A stretch of 64,000 nt of DNA, taken from Lobosporangium transversale (Eukaryota > Mortierellomycota > Mortierellomycetes > Mortierellales > Mortierellaceae). The stretch is taken from assembly GCF_002105155.1 (NCBI RefSeq), contig NW_019029006.1:467781-531780 (forward strand). Direction: 5' to 3'. A model generated the notes under the pieces. The model was not told the origin of the DNA. It saw only the letters and a list, made by a program, of their open reading frames with translations, and did no database searches. Shown here piece after piece: positions 46,310 to 57,783 of the stretch. Both the position numbers and the translations under genes were made by a program. Numbering within the stretch: the stretch's first letter is position 1; every line of letters starts with the position of its first letter.

Positions 46310-47445
46310 TTAAACGCTCTTGGCCTGCTGTTGGATCTTCTGGAGATCCATTTCCAGACCCCAAACATGGGACTTGAGCTCGAGATGTTCAATGTTGAGA
46401 CCATCATATACCTTCTTGACATCAGCCTTGAGGTCATTCAACTGCTCAATAGTCGCTGTCTTGGCGCGCAGTGTCTTCAACTCAGCCTCAACCGACTCGA
46501 TCTTCTTGGCATAATCGCGGACCTAACAATGAATGAAAAATTTGTATTAAAAAATAGTTAAACAAACAGATAAAGTATATGAATATATTGAAGCGCGGCA
46601 AAGTAGCTTTTCTTTTATACCTTGTTGGTGGATGCCTGCAAGTCTTCAACGCTGTTCAACAAAAGATTGGAAGCGGTCTGGTACTCCTCCAAGAGATAAT
46701 AATATCCAACACCACCGGCAGCTGTAGCACCGAGCAAGAATCCGAGAATACTAACGTGGAAAATTAAAAAAGAAAAAGAAAATAGTGTTGCTATTAGACC
46801 ATCAAGTTTTGTTGGAGTGATTGATTATGGTAAAAAAAAAAAAAAAAAAAGGAAGAAGAGCGCTGTTGCTAAAGTCATCCAGCGGGTTTAGGTTATGTTC
46901 TGATCTTCTCCTCTGCTACTGAGTTATATTCAGCACAACGTTATTATTGCAGTTGCTACTGTGATTATGGCCGTGTCCTTATCCTTATTCTTAATCCTAT
47001 TCTTATTTTTCGGTCGAGGACATAAAGTGTTGGCAATAATTCCGGTTATATCCCCTGTTCCTGGTTCCTGAAAAAAAATAATTTTTGAATCTTATTTTTT
47101 TAAGTGCATAATCTGGCGTCCCATGTTGAAAGACAATGTCGCGTTCCGGTGTATGAGGAAGTGCAGATCCACTTCTGTAGACGTCATCAAACGAAACAGT
47201 AAAGAGACGCGTGCGCTCATTGCTATTGCGATAGAGAGAGAATGGGAGATAAAAATGACAGAGTCTATTATATAATCTTTTATTATTATTGATTTTTCTC
47301 TTTACCCTCCACGGAATCCACCAATGGGACGCTTATAAGTGACAACAGGTGTAGATGCAACTTGCTCAACACGAGCAACAGTAGAGCTTGAGAAATAACG
47401 GCGCGAGGCCATACGGAGAGTTGAAGAAGCAGCAACAGCTTGCAT
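46310..47445 (-). CDS. Small mitochondrial membrane protein with coiled coil
   Basis: Three exons (47306-47445, 46621-46750, 46310-46522) give 160 residues. The N-terminus (MQAVAASSTLRMASRRYFSSSTVARVEQ) is a clear mitochondrial presequence with a likely cleavage site near RRYFSS. After YKRPIGGFRGG comes one transmembrane segment, ILGFLLGATAAGGVGYYYLL, then a helix EEYQTASNLLLNSVEDLQASTNKV and a coiled coil to the C-terminus. Similar short inner-membrane proteins of unknown role occur in many fungi, to my recollection; I cannot name the family. It is divergent from the Nudix gene and they share a promoter region that contains a MITE-like element. Confidence 0.82.
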
Positions 47446-48214
47446 TATGATACAAAAAGATAAAAGAAAATAGAAAAAAAAAAAAAGAAAAAGAAAAAGA
47501 AATAGCTACAAGGAAAGAACCGTTCCTAATGAGCTAATGAAATCTGCTGTAGAGGTAATGAAAGGAGAGAGAGGAGAGTAAATAAATGCAAATTGAATAA
47601 AATGATAATGCTTTCACTTTTCAAAAACGGATCGATCAACTTGATCCGGGCAAAAAGGAAACCGTTGTCCCCACTACAACTAGGCTCGTCACCAGCCTGT
47701 GTGGCTTATGTGCATTGCACTAATGCTCACTGACAGGCTGGGACCAAACTTGAGATTTTAGGGGGGTTTTTTTCGAAATTTTTCTAAGTCGCACGAACCG
47801 CAGGGGATTTTTTTTTGTCCAAGTCGTTTTTGCGCGGGGGAATGGCCTTGCCTAGTGGTGATCGGGTGAATAAATGAGATTGTGAAATGAGAGCAAGAAA
47901 AACAGTAGCATGCTTCACACGTAGGCTATTTTCCTGTGACCTGTAGGACTTTGCTTGAAAAAAAAAAAAAAAGCTATTCCCTGTGGTGTAAATGACTTAG
48001 AAAAAAAAAAAAAAAAGAGCTTTTCCTGCGGTGTGTTCGACTTAGAGACCTCCAGCCAAAATGTCAAGTTTGGTCCAGCCTGAGAGAGAAATGTCTGCAA
48101 GAGCAAGCCACATTTGCCTTACAGCACGTGCATGTGCACGTGGATTTCGTCCTCAGGCTGGTGACGAGCCTAGATCTGAAGCTCTGTGCAAAGAACTCTG
48201 TCTTCACAAAAGCT
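47446..48214. promoter_or_regulatory. Divergent promoter region invaded by a MITE-like element
   Basis: Between the divergent starts at 47445 (minus) and 48215 (plus). The element occupies 47683-48170. That leaves about 237 bp of native sequence on the left and only about 44 bp before the Nudix start codon. Confidence 0.7.
47683..48170. mobile_element. MITE-like non-autonomous DNA transposon with TA target duplication
   Basis: A 488-bp element. The terminal inverted repeats are GGCTCGTCACCAGCCTG at 47683-47699 and its reverse complement at 48154-48170, each flanked by TA (47681-47682 and 48171-48172), the Tc1/mariner target. The arms match further inside: CAGGCTGGGACCAAACTTGA (47734-47753) with TCAAGTTTGGTCCAGCCTG (48064-48082), and CTAAGTCGCACGAACCGCAGG (47784) with CCTGCGGTGTGTTCGACTTAG (48025-48045). 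The whole element could fold into a long imperfect hairpin. It has no transposase coding capacity. Confidence 0.82.
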
Positions 48215-49473
48215 ATGACTAAAGAAGATTGTATCTTTCAAGGAACCACGAGCGAGAGCTTTGATAGTTTAAAGGGCTTGGGGAAGAGAGGGACTGTAAC
48301 TGATTCCAGAGATGTCGAATTCGACTTGACACTCTTTCCGATTCGAAAAATCTTTACGCTCATATTTATTCACGACAAGGCGCACCATCAGGTCAGCAAG
48401 CAGACAACACATAAACATTCGCACGGATATTTCATTATTATCCATCATTTCATTTCTTCTTTTCCTTTATGTCTAACAAAGTCTACTGATCCTAATAATG
48501 TTTTATGTAATATTTATAATAAAAGCTTTTGCTCGGTCGGAAGCTACGTGGCGCGCTTTTAGGACAATGGAACGGGTTTGGCGGCAAAGTTGACCAGAAT
48601 CTAAAAGAGTCCATTTCAGAATCTGCGCTCCGGGAACTTAAGGAAGAGGCGTTTATGATTGCGCCCCTGTTCCCTATTGGTTTCATTCAATGGGTTGTAT
48701 CTCCAGCATCACCATCAACTTTTTCTGATTCATTATATGAAGCCCATCACAACCAGCATCGAAGGATGCTGACATATCGCGATGTAATGGTCATTTATAA
48801 AGCACACTCATTCGAGTTATTGTCCTCCAATCTTTCTCCATCATCTATGACAACAATTTCTTCTTCAACAACACCACCCAATAATGGTGGTAATAGTAAT
48901 ACATGTAATAACACTGAGAGGATCACAGAATTTGAAGCAAGTGACGAGATGGCTCCAGCTTGGTGGGATATCGATGCATTGCCATGGGAGTCAATGCGTA
49001 TCAACCATCGTGTTTGGTATCCATTCATGCTAGCAGATCGGCCTTTTCGAGGTGTGTATTGGTATCAGGTAAAACTATCAGCTCTTGAGGGAGGCATACA
49101 GGAGGAAAAGAAGGCAACGAGCGCACATCGGGAAACTGCACAAGAGATTTGGATTGAGGATCTGACAAAGCGAAGTGTTCAATTTGGGACCGCACCAGTA
49201 TCTCGAGGGACAGCTCATGCTTATGGTTTTACGGATGAGGATCAAGGAAAAGAAGCAAAGTCACATAAAGAAAAGGTTTTAGAGGATTATGCAAAGGCTG
49301 TGGATGTTTTTGGAGTATGCTATAACTCGACGTCGACGAAATTAATGTCAAAGGAACAAGAGCTTATACCATCCGAGGCATTTAAGGAACCGACAGCAAA
49401 TCCAATGATTGATGAAAATTGGCTACGAGTCGCGATAACAAAGGCAGAATATGAATGGAACAGCCAGACATAG
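48215..49473 (+). CDS. Nudix hydrolase (MTH1/NUDT1-like 8-oxo-dGTPase candidate)
   Basis: Two exons (48215-48391 and 48526-49473) give 374 residues. The core reads IFTLIFIHDKAHHQ|LLLGRKLRGALLGQWNGFGGKVD, very close to the MTH1 layout (TLVLV...VLLGMKKRG.G.GRWNGFGGKV). The Nudix box continues ESISESALRELKEE, with the metal-binding REL-x-EE intact. Two extra residues separate the box Gly from its first Glu (GKVDQNLKE versus GKVQEGE), and the usual Gly after EE is replaced (EEAF). Hydrolysis of oxidised purine nucleotides is the family role. A Ser/Thr/Asn insert and a C-terminal extension of about 150 residues are unusual; MTH1 has about 156 residues in all. The start codon is 43 bp from a MITE-like element. 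Confidence 0.85.
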
Positions 49474-49634
49474 AGCCGTTGTAAATAAATGAATAAATAA
49501 AAAAAACAGATACACTTATTCAATGGAGAGGAGTATCAAGGGAAATACCAATTTTTTTGTTTTCATTTATTATCTTTCTGCTAATCTAGTAAGTAATATT
49601 AAGAGTAAATATATCGCGATCATATTTGTTATAT

Positions 49635-51152
49635 TCAGCGTGAGGATGTGAATGATAGTCGCAGCTTTTCCATCTTATCTACCACAAACTCTGCCTGAGT
49701 TTCATCATACTCGACCACCTTTTCAACTTTCAATCTCTCGTAGCCTAATCTCGTGACCCCACTTCCATATTTGTTTCTGTAGTTGATTTCTTCTACAGGC
49801 TTCAACGCCACATAGACATTGGCATAGGCTCCATGATAATTTGTGACCGTCTGGTGGGACTCACCCATTAATCGAACCATAAGATGCAATGCAATCCTAA
49901 TCATTGTAATCCAAGCAGCTAATCCTCCAATACCTGAGGCAACAACTCCGGGTTGTGTGGTGATGGAGATGATATTCTTCCTCTCGGATGGACCTACAGC
50001 TGTTGTCGTAGGGGAAGGGTTCATGTTGTCTTTAAGCTCTTCGGCATGTGTAGCCTTAGATGCGGATCGAGTCATGCGCTTTGTGACTGTCGTGGAGTCT
50101 GTTGTAGACGAGACATCCGATGATGTCCCTGCAGGTTGTTGACCCCACATCTCATTCAGACGGATAGCCAACATATCTGTGACCCATTTGGATGATTCGT
50201 AAGGTTGTTCAGCTTTTAGTCCTTGCCAATCATTGATATCGAAGTTTGCTTTCTCTGCAGTCAATGAACTGGTCCAAATGACTCGTCCAGGATCTTCAGG
50301 GGTGTTATTCAGCGCTGATTCTAATCCCTTAATCTAAATGTATAAAGAGATTGAAACAATCTCAATATTAATAATTCATCGCATGATACGTCGTTATACG
50401 GTACCTATTGGATGTCATTCCTGTCAAGAGTATTAGAACATACCATGACATAATGACCAAAGACATTGCAAGCCAAGACATTGCCGATCCCATCTTGAGT
50501 CAAGTGTTGCTTAGGCTGACGCAGAACATCGGACCGAACGACCAGGTTCATGGGGGCTGTGAATGTTTCGATTAAGGCCTTGGACCATATGATGCCATCG
50601 GACGGTAAGATCCCTGCGTTGCAGAACAAATAGTCGATCCGAGGATACTGTTGTAGGATGCGTTGATTGAATTCTAGAACGGAATTAACGCTTCCAACGT
50701 CCACTAGTGAGATTTCTACTTTTGGATCCATATCAATGGCTGTCTTTTGAAACTCTGTTCCTCTTGATGATCCTTTAGTGGTCCCATTTTCTTTCTCAAT
50801 GCGCTTATTATTCTTTTCGCTTCCTTTGTTATATTCCTCTTGGATCTGGCGTCGCTTTTGAAGTAGAGTTGCGAAGTGTACTTCAAGGCTGAGTTTGGCC
50901 TCCATTGCACGGCCCTTGTTTCGACAGGCAAGGATGACCGTAAGAGGATTGGGTGATTCTTCAACGAGACGTTGCACAATTGCATATCCTACGCCACTTT
51001 TTACGCACAGACAAAATATTTGAGTTAATCACATTTTGGGGGCTGGGACACGATACTATTCAATATTAGTGGAGACATGAATGATATTGATCTTGATCAC
51101 ACACATACGTGTTGGCGCCGGTGACAATAGCGACTTTCCGTTCAGGTATCAT
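49635..51152 (-). CDS. ERG27: 3-ketosteroid reductase (ERG27, short-chain dehydrogenase)
   Basis: Three exons (51109-51152, 50444-50996, 49635-50333) give 431 residues. The SDR cofactor motif TGANTGVG is at residues 11-18 and is assembled across intron 1. The other marks are ILACRNKGRA, DVGSVNSV, LFCNAGILP, FGHYVM across intron 2, RVIWTSSLTAEKANF with the catalytic Ser, and the active site YESSK. It is followed by a C-terminal hydrophobic segment (GGLAAWITMIRIALHLMVRL). ERG27/HSD17B7 reduces the 3-keto group during sterol C-4 demethylation with NADPH, acting with ERG25 and ERG26 at the ER. Two low-complexity inserts (a Lys/Glu-rich one near residue 65 and a Ser/Thr-rich one before the C-terminal part) explain the extra length over the about 347 residues of yeast. 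Confidence 0.92.
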
Positions 51153-51207
51153 CCTTGAGGAGTATTTAGATGGGCACTGTTTGATGAAGAAAAGGCGTAT
51201 ACTTGTT

Positions 51208-51238
<31 letters not shown>

Positions 51239-51966
51239 CAAGGCAGGAAAAAGAAAAGGTAGGAAAAAGAAAAGGAAGAAATAGGATATTTATAGACAAA
51301 ATAAAGTAAAGAAAGAAAAAAAAAGCTGTAAAAACTAACTTAAGCTACTTGAGACCCCGAATGACAATAAAAAAGGATGAATGGATGAATGAAAAAGGAA
51401 ATGGAGGAATCGAATCCAAGAACCTGTTGTGATCCCAGAATTGAGCCCGCATTGACCAATTGATAAAGGAGATATATATATATATATCGTATGATTTTAA
51501 GAAAATGATGCACCTTAGACACGTGTCAACAGCCAGAATGTAAACAACTTAAGACAGCCCAATAACAACGTAACCAGATAGTCTTCGATGTTAATGTACA
51601 CACACACATGTAAATGTTTATGGATGCATCTATGGATATGTTCATAAGAATGTCCCAGACAGCAAGGAAGGCCAAATATATATCATAAAATGTATTTGAT
51701 GCTGGAGTAGATGCGGTTGTATTAACAGTCTGGTTACTATTTTTTTTTTTTTTTTTTTTTTTTCGTTATTTCGCTAGTCCCAATGCTAATGAAGAACTAT
51801 TGAAAGTCCTTTATCCCAATGCTAGCCTTATTGTGATGCCTGAGGGTACGGACGAGTAGGCCTTAAAAAAAGCTGTTATTTATCCTCGCTACAGATATTA
51901 GTGCTGTGTTCTTTTGATCTTTGAAGTGCTAGCAAGAGCCCCAAAAGAAGGTTATCGGTATTTTTT
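51153..51966. other. Intergenic region upstream of ERG27
   Basis: It contains a long A run (51211-51238), a TA dinucleotide repeat (about 51471-51488) and a T run (about 51740-51763). No gene was recognised. Confidence 0.5.
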
Positions 51967-52480
51967 TTATTTACTTCCAATGTCACCTCGTACTGCATTC
52001 GAGTTCATCAAGTTAGCAATATACTGCTGTAACACTGCATTATCATCCCGTTTCTTATCATGCTCTTCATGTACTGCTGCTACACGCTTAAGAAGGTCTA
52101 AGAGGTGGGTCATGTGATGAAAGAAATATATATCGTAAGTATTTAGTATCCAACATGTTATACTTTATAATGTATCTTGGTAAATGGTAAATACAGTTAC
52201 CTTTAAGTCCTTCCTGGAGCTCCAGTACTTTGCTATCAATTCAATTGTCGCAATTGATGTTTCGTGAAGAAGATAGAAAAAAAATGAAATGTCCGCTTTT
52301 TAAAAACAATATACATCAAAATTGGGCTAAGTTGATGTTAAATAAAAAGGACGCATCTGCAAAGTATCTTACAGTCTACTAATGAATTAATTCTTACTTT
52401 GCTAAATCCTCATTTTCATCCTTGCCATGGATAATTGGAAATGAAGTTGACGCCAGATGGTTCATTGCTCCTTCATCCAT
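51967..52480 (-). CDS. Short coiled-coil protein, SCOC homolog
   Basis: Three short exons (52398-52480, 52201-52232, 51967-52097) give 81 residues with consistent phases; each splice has GTAAGA/GTAACT donors and TAG acceptors. The protein starts MDEGAMNHLASTSFPI and runs into one coiled coil, KVLELQEGLKDLLKRVAAVH...DDNAVLQQYIANLMNSNAV. This matches SCOC (ILELQNTLEDLSARVDAVKEE...NQVLGQYIENLMSAS) in order and spacing. SCOC binds Arl1/Arl3 GTPases on the Golgi and regulates autophagy with UVRAG/FEZ1-type partners in animals. The 32-nt middle exon makes this gene invisible to simple reading-frame scans. Confidence 0.85.
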
Positions 52481-53042
52481 GTTGCTTCCTTTTTCTCTGA
52501 ATGAAAGTATGGCGAATAAAACAGTGACAGAAGAGAAAATAATCTAAAACGGTCCAACACCCTCTTGCTCAGCCACTCCCACTCTCCTGAGCAGAGGCAA
52601 ATGTTTTCAAAAAAAAAAAAAAAAAAAAAAAAAAACTTGGACGCGCTTATTTTTCAGTCCTGAAGATAACTCCGTGGTCTTTTAGTCTGATAAAAAGTTT
52701 TTTCGCCTTCCACTCCTCAGTTTTTTACCCCTCCTCCATTTCACCACAGCTCTTCCCTTTTCCTCATCTACCTCATTCTCTCATACTCAGTTTGTTTCAC
52801 GTTAATGACATTAGCAGTAACAATTGTAGTAACAATAACAAAATAAGGTAATTTTTTTTTATCAACCTAGTTTGGTGGCGCGCTAGTCCATGAAACCCAT
52901 ACTCTCGTGGCCACTTGATTCATTCTAATCCAATTCTTGACTCTGACTTCATTCTTCATTCTTCATTCTTCATTCTTCATTCTTCATTCTTAGCATTCAC
53001 ACCTCTTCTTCCACTTAACTCCTTCTTCAGTAATCCTCAAGG
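52481..53042. promoter_or_regulatory. Divergent promoter region of SCOC and FUN30-like genes
   Basis: It holds an A run (about 52609-52635), a C/T-rich tract (52710-52800) and a CATTCTT heptanucleotide repeat at about 52949-52991 just upstream of the FUN30-like start. Confidence 0.5.
52949..52991 (+). repeat. CATTCTT heptanucleotide repeat
   Basis: About six tandem copies of a 7-bp unit, ending about 50 bp upstream of the FUN30-like start codon. Confidence 0.9.
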
Positions 53043-56000
53043 ATGAGTGCTCTAGAGAGACTACAGGAATTTCGTTTCAAGAAGGCTCAGGGGCAGATTC
53101 CTGCAAGCAGTCGCAACAGTAATAGCAAAGATAACATAAGCAGTAACAGCACTACTGGCAAACCCCTTCGTCAGTCTAATTCATCCATACCGCCTTCTGC
53201 AGCCCTCTCAGGTGGTAGTGGTAACGGCAGCAACAACAACAAGATCAATAACAACTCCAACCAAATCAAAAAAATTGATACAACTATTGTTGTTGAGTCT
53301 GACAATGAACTCGAGTCGGAGAGTGATCTCGATCTAAGAAAGGGTGTCAAAAGAATGACGACTAACTCGCCTCTTCGCGGATCGCCCAATCCATCGGCCG
53401 CATCCACACCCACTTTCCAGAATGGATCTCGTGGATCATCCTCAGTATCATCATCGCCATTATCATCTGCTCAATCCAAGTACCAGCCAGACTTGTCAGC
53501 GAATAAACACGGCAAGCTTGGTTTCAAAAAGCTGGTTACATCTTTTCGTTACACTGGCAATGATGCGCTACCACAGCCACCTTTTGACAGTGATAAGAGC
53601 TTGAGTAGTCCTCAACCCAGCGACAATGAGGTCGTCCAAGATGACAGTGACGATGTCATCATGCTTGATTCCTCTGCTTCGAGACCTGTCAACAATAATA
53701 ATAAGTCGTCTTCATCTTCTAGTAACACAAAAATCAAGAGAACAATACTTAGTAGTGATGATGAGATGGTTCCAGAGACGAAGCCGAGAAGGCGACTTGT
53801 GCGCAAAGGCGATGTTCCAGAGACACCTAAACGTCGTCGACTAATCAAGCGGACGATGCTAGGGTCGGATGATGATGATAATGACGATGACGGAACAGGA
53901 CAAACCACACGATCCGGCTCTACCACAATTCAAATCTCGGATGATGACAGCATCGGTGACAGCTTATCAGATCTGGATTCGAATCTTGCCAAATTGCAGA
54001 CGACGTTTCCAGATACGCCATTTAACACCATTAAAAAGGCTTTGATGGATACTGGTGGTGACTTTGCAAGAGCTGCCAGCAACCTTGTCACCATGTCTGC
54101 AACAGAACTTCTTGATCTCACAAATGATTCACCCAAAAATGCTCCGCTCTCCTCGTATCATCAAGTCAGCCGACTTCATAAACCACCGACCAATTCTTCA
54201 TTCAAATCATCATCAGGATCCATGTCAATACCAGCAAAGAAGAAGAAAAAGAAGCCTGCCTACAGCTCAGATGACGACAGGTTTTCGTCTGATGGTGGTT
54301 TTGATGATGATGGTCCTAATGTATATAAGGCACAAGATCGTAAAGAGGAGCGCGCGTTGCAGTTCTTCAATGAGGCAGGCATGTTGGAATTGCAAGAGTT
54401 GACAGGATGTTCCAAGACACAAGCAACGGGTGTAATTGGTTTACGTCCATTTGACAACTATGATCATCTTTGTGTAACCCTCCGTAAGACTAAGGGTGTG
54501 GGCGAAAAAATGGTGAACAACTACCTGACGACCACAGATGCCATTCGTGCGGTGGACACAATGCTCAAGACAGTTGATCGAGTGCGTGAGGATTTAGCTA
54601 GCACACTGAGCGTTTGGTGTGGAGGCGAAAACGGAAAGCTCTTTGGAAGTCCTCAGAACTTAAAACTGGCTGAACGCAAAAGCGAAGATAGCAAAAAAGA
54701 AGGGGATAAGGACGTTGAGGATGGGGAAGACGAAAGTCCTGGCATGGAACTGCTTGAGCTGGATGCAGATAAGCTTGAGCAGACTGAGGAAGGCAGAAAG
54801 GCGATGAAAGGATTCATCCGTCAGCAACCTAGTAACATGGCGCCCGGATTTCAACTTAAAGGTTACCAACTTTTGGGAGTTAACTGGTTGGCTCTTCTAT
54901 GGCGCAAAAAACTGTCTGGCATTTTGGCGGACGAGGTGAGATGATTTTTTTTTTTTTTTTTTTTTGGATAGTACTCAATAACAGTTATGCTCATTGCAAC
55001 TTACAGTTTGTAATGAAACACACCCTTCATAACCCATAGTACTTGGTATATTGACCTCGTATTTTGCTTTCTTCTTTCATTTTCCTTTGTAGATGGGTCT
55101 GGGAAAAACGGCGCAAGTGATTGCATTTTTGGCACATCTCCTTGAGAATGGAGAGGAAGGCCCATTTTTGATCATTGTACCATCCTCAGTGTTGGACAAC
55201 TGGCTCCGGGAGTTCGCAAACTTTTGTCCCAGCATTAATGTCAGATGTTACTATGGATCTCAAGCAGAGCGTGAGGAGATGCGATATGATTTGGAGGAGG
55301 ATAACTCTTATAATGTCATTGTCACGACCTATGCCATAGCCACAGGCAACAATGATGAACGCAAATTTTTGAATCGCCGTCGATTCAAGGGTATTGTTTT
55401 AGATGAAGGCCATATGCTCAAGAATTGTACAAGTGCACGGTACAAGCAATTGATGTCGATCAAGACGCCCTTTCGGTTACTCTTGACGGGAACGCCCTTG
55501 CAAAACAACTTGGAGGAGTTGTTGTCACTCTTGATCTTTATCATGCCTGATTTGTTTTCGGAGCACGAAGAGGTATTGCGAACCATGTTCAAAGTCAAGA
55601 CCGATGCTAATAGCGAAAAGACTACACTGCTTTCACAGGAGCGTATTGTTCGAGCACGACATTTGCTGGCACCGTTTGTATTAAGGAGGAAGAAAATGCA
55701 TGTGATTAGTATGCCGCGTAAGGTGCAAAAGATCATTTTTTGCGACTTGCATCCAGATCAGAGGGTTCTTTATGATCGGATCATGGCCAGTTCTGCGATG
55801 CAGGAGGCATTAGCTGACGGTGCGGAAGACGGTAGCAGTACGTTAGACCCGATTGAGCTGGACGGCCTCGACCCCAAAGCCCGCGCGAAGGCATTGAAGA
55901 AAGTCGAAGCAGCCAAGAAGAAGAAGATAGCAGCAGCATCTACAAAAAAGATGAAGGACCAGGTGGCGAATATGTTGATGCAGATGCGCAAGGCTGCAGA

Positions 56001-56692
56001 TCATCCGATGCTGTTCAGAGAGCTGTACACAGATGATAAAATCAAGAAGATTGCTAAAGCGATCACAAAAGAGGTTGAGTTTTGTGACTCGAATGTAGAT
56101 TTGATTGAAGAGGATATGACGGTTATGACAGACTTTGAAATCCATCGGATGTGTAAGCAATACAAGGTAAGGAAATCCAAGTGGGAAAGGGAGAGGAAGG
56201 CTTCAAATGAGAAGAATTTCCATTTTGGTTTTAGTTACTATCTAACACCTTCCTTTTTTTTTTTTTATTTATTTATTTATTTATCGGCTTCATGTAGAGC
56301 ATCAATAGGTTTGCTTTACCAGGGGATCAATGGATGCATGCAGGCAAAGTTAAGGTGTTGGAGACACTACTGCCCAAGATTATTAATGAAGAAAAGTCGC
56401 GAGTGTTGATCTTCTCACAGTTCACGATGGTACTGGATATCCTCGAATCGATCCTTCAGACCATGAAGCTAAAATATCTGCGGATGGATGGACAAACCAA
56501 AGTGGATGAACGTCAGCCATTGATTGACTCGTTTAATGAGGATGACAGCTATAAGATCTTTCTGTTGTCCACAAAGGCTGGTGGATTCGGTATCAACTTG
56601 ACAGGAGCTAATGTTGTGATCATGTATGATCTTGATTTCAATCCTCACAATGATAAGCAAGCCGAAGACCGTGCTCATCGTAAGTTTTAGCT

Positions 56693-56726
<34 letters not shown>

Positions 56727-57339
56727 CTGAGGGCAAGACTCTGGAGAAGCTAAATGTTTAAATACTTTTTCCCTTTGTTGTGGACTTTGCTTAGGTGTGG
56801 GTCAGACAAGAGATGTGGAGGTAATTAAGTTGATAGCCAAAGGTACGATTGAGGAACAAATCTACCAACTCGCAAACCTCAAGCTGAAGCTGGATCAGCA
56901 TGTCAGTCAGGATGAAAGTGGAGGATCAATGCTGACATCGGAAGCATCATCAGGTTCTTCGACCCCAAGTGCTGGAATCTTGAGTTTGCTCAAGCAGAAC
57001 TGGAGAGCAACTCTCAATGCAGCAAAGGCCGGGCAACAGCAACAACCGGAATACTCAAGTAGCAGTAGTAATGGTGCCATAGACACAACACTGTCGTCGA
57101 TATTGGGCCAGAAGGTGCAGGAACAAGTTGAGAATGGGATGGATGATCAGGCCATGAATAGTGAAGGAAGAAGCAACAGTGAGGATAGTAAATCAAGAAG
57201 CACCACTTCTACTGTTGCTACTACATCCACAGTTGCGAAAGCTGATGCATCGAACGCAAAGGATAAATCATCAGCATTTTCGTCCAGAAGGTCATCATTG
57301 TCATCATCATCATCGTTATCATTACCAGATAGTCCATAG
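53043..57339 (+). CDS. Fun30/SMARCAD1-type SNF2 chromatin remodeller with CUE domain
   Basis: Four exons (53043-54935, 55093-56166, 56298-56679, 56795-57339) give 1297 residues. A disordered Ser/Asp-rich N-terminus precedes a CUE domain near residues 312-350 (LAKLQTTFPDTPFNTIKKAL...GGDFARAASNLV). A helical SMARCAD1-type element follows (FFNEAGMLELQELTGCSKTQATGVIGLRPF). The ATPase has Walker A MGLGKT at 632-637 (completed across intron 1 from ILADE), DEGH at 735-738, LLTGTPLQNNL, and the C-lobe motifs KAGGFGINLTGAN and DRAHRVGQT across intron 3. DEGH is characteristic of the Fun30/Etl1 branch. These remodellers act in heterochromatin silencing and DNA-end resection; the CUE domain binds ubiquitin. 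The C-terminus is Ser-rich. Confidence 0.95.
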
Positions 57340-57752
57340 ATTTTATCGCTAAAATAACAATTTAGTAATTTTTATATAAATCTCCATGCGTATTCGTTAA
57401 TTAAAATCATTAATGCTACTTTTTCAAATAAAAAAAAAAAAATTACCATTTTCCAACACCGAGGCAAAGTTCTTTCCTTTCTAATGTCCTTGTTTAGCAA
57501 TAAGGGTGCATATGCAAGATTTTTAATAAGAATAAAGAAAACGCCTTTTGATTTTCACTGGGATACATGCTCATGTGTATGAAAAGAGCAAGAGACGTGA
57601 CATGGGATGTGAATGTGAATGTGAATGTGAATACAAAGAGTGGGTTCTTTGATTGTTGTACAAATGCACAAGAGCAAAAGTATAATGAAGAGACAATCAC
57701 TTTCCTCTTTGAGCAAGTCAGTGCTTGAGGATACTGTGAATTAACACGATTG

Positions 57753-57783
<31 letters not shown>

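Noticed and set aside
51400-51485. tRNA-like sequence on the minus strand (A-box-like TCAATTGGTCAATG, B-box-like GGATTCGATTCC)
   Set aside because: The T stem, anticodon stem and acceptor stem do not pair; no cloverleaf can be drawn.
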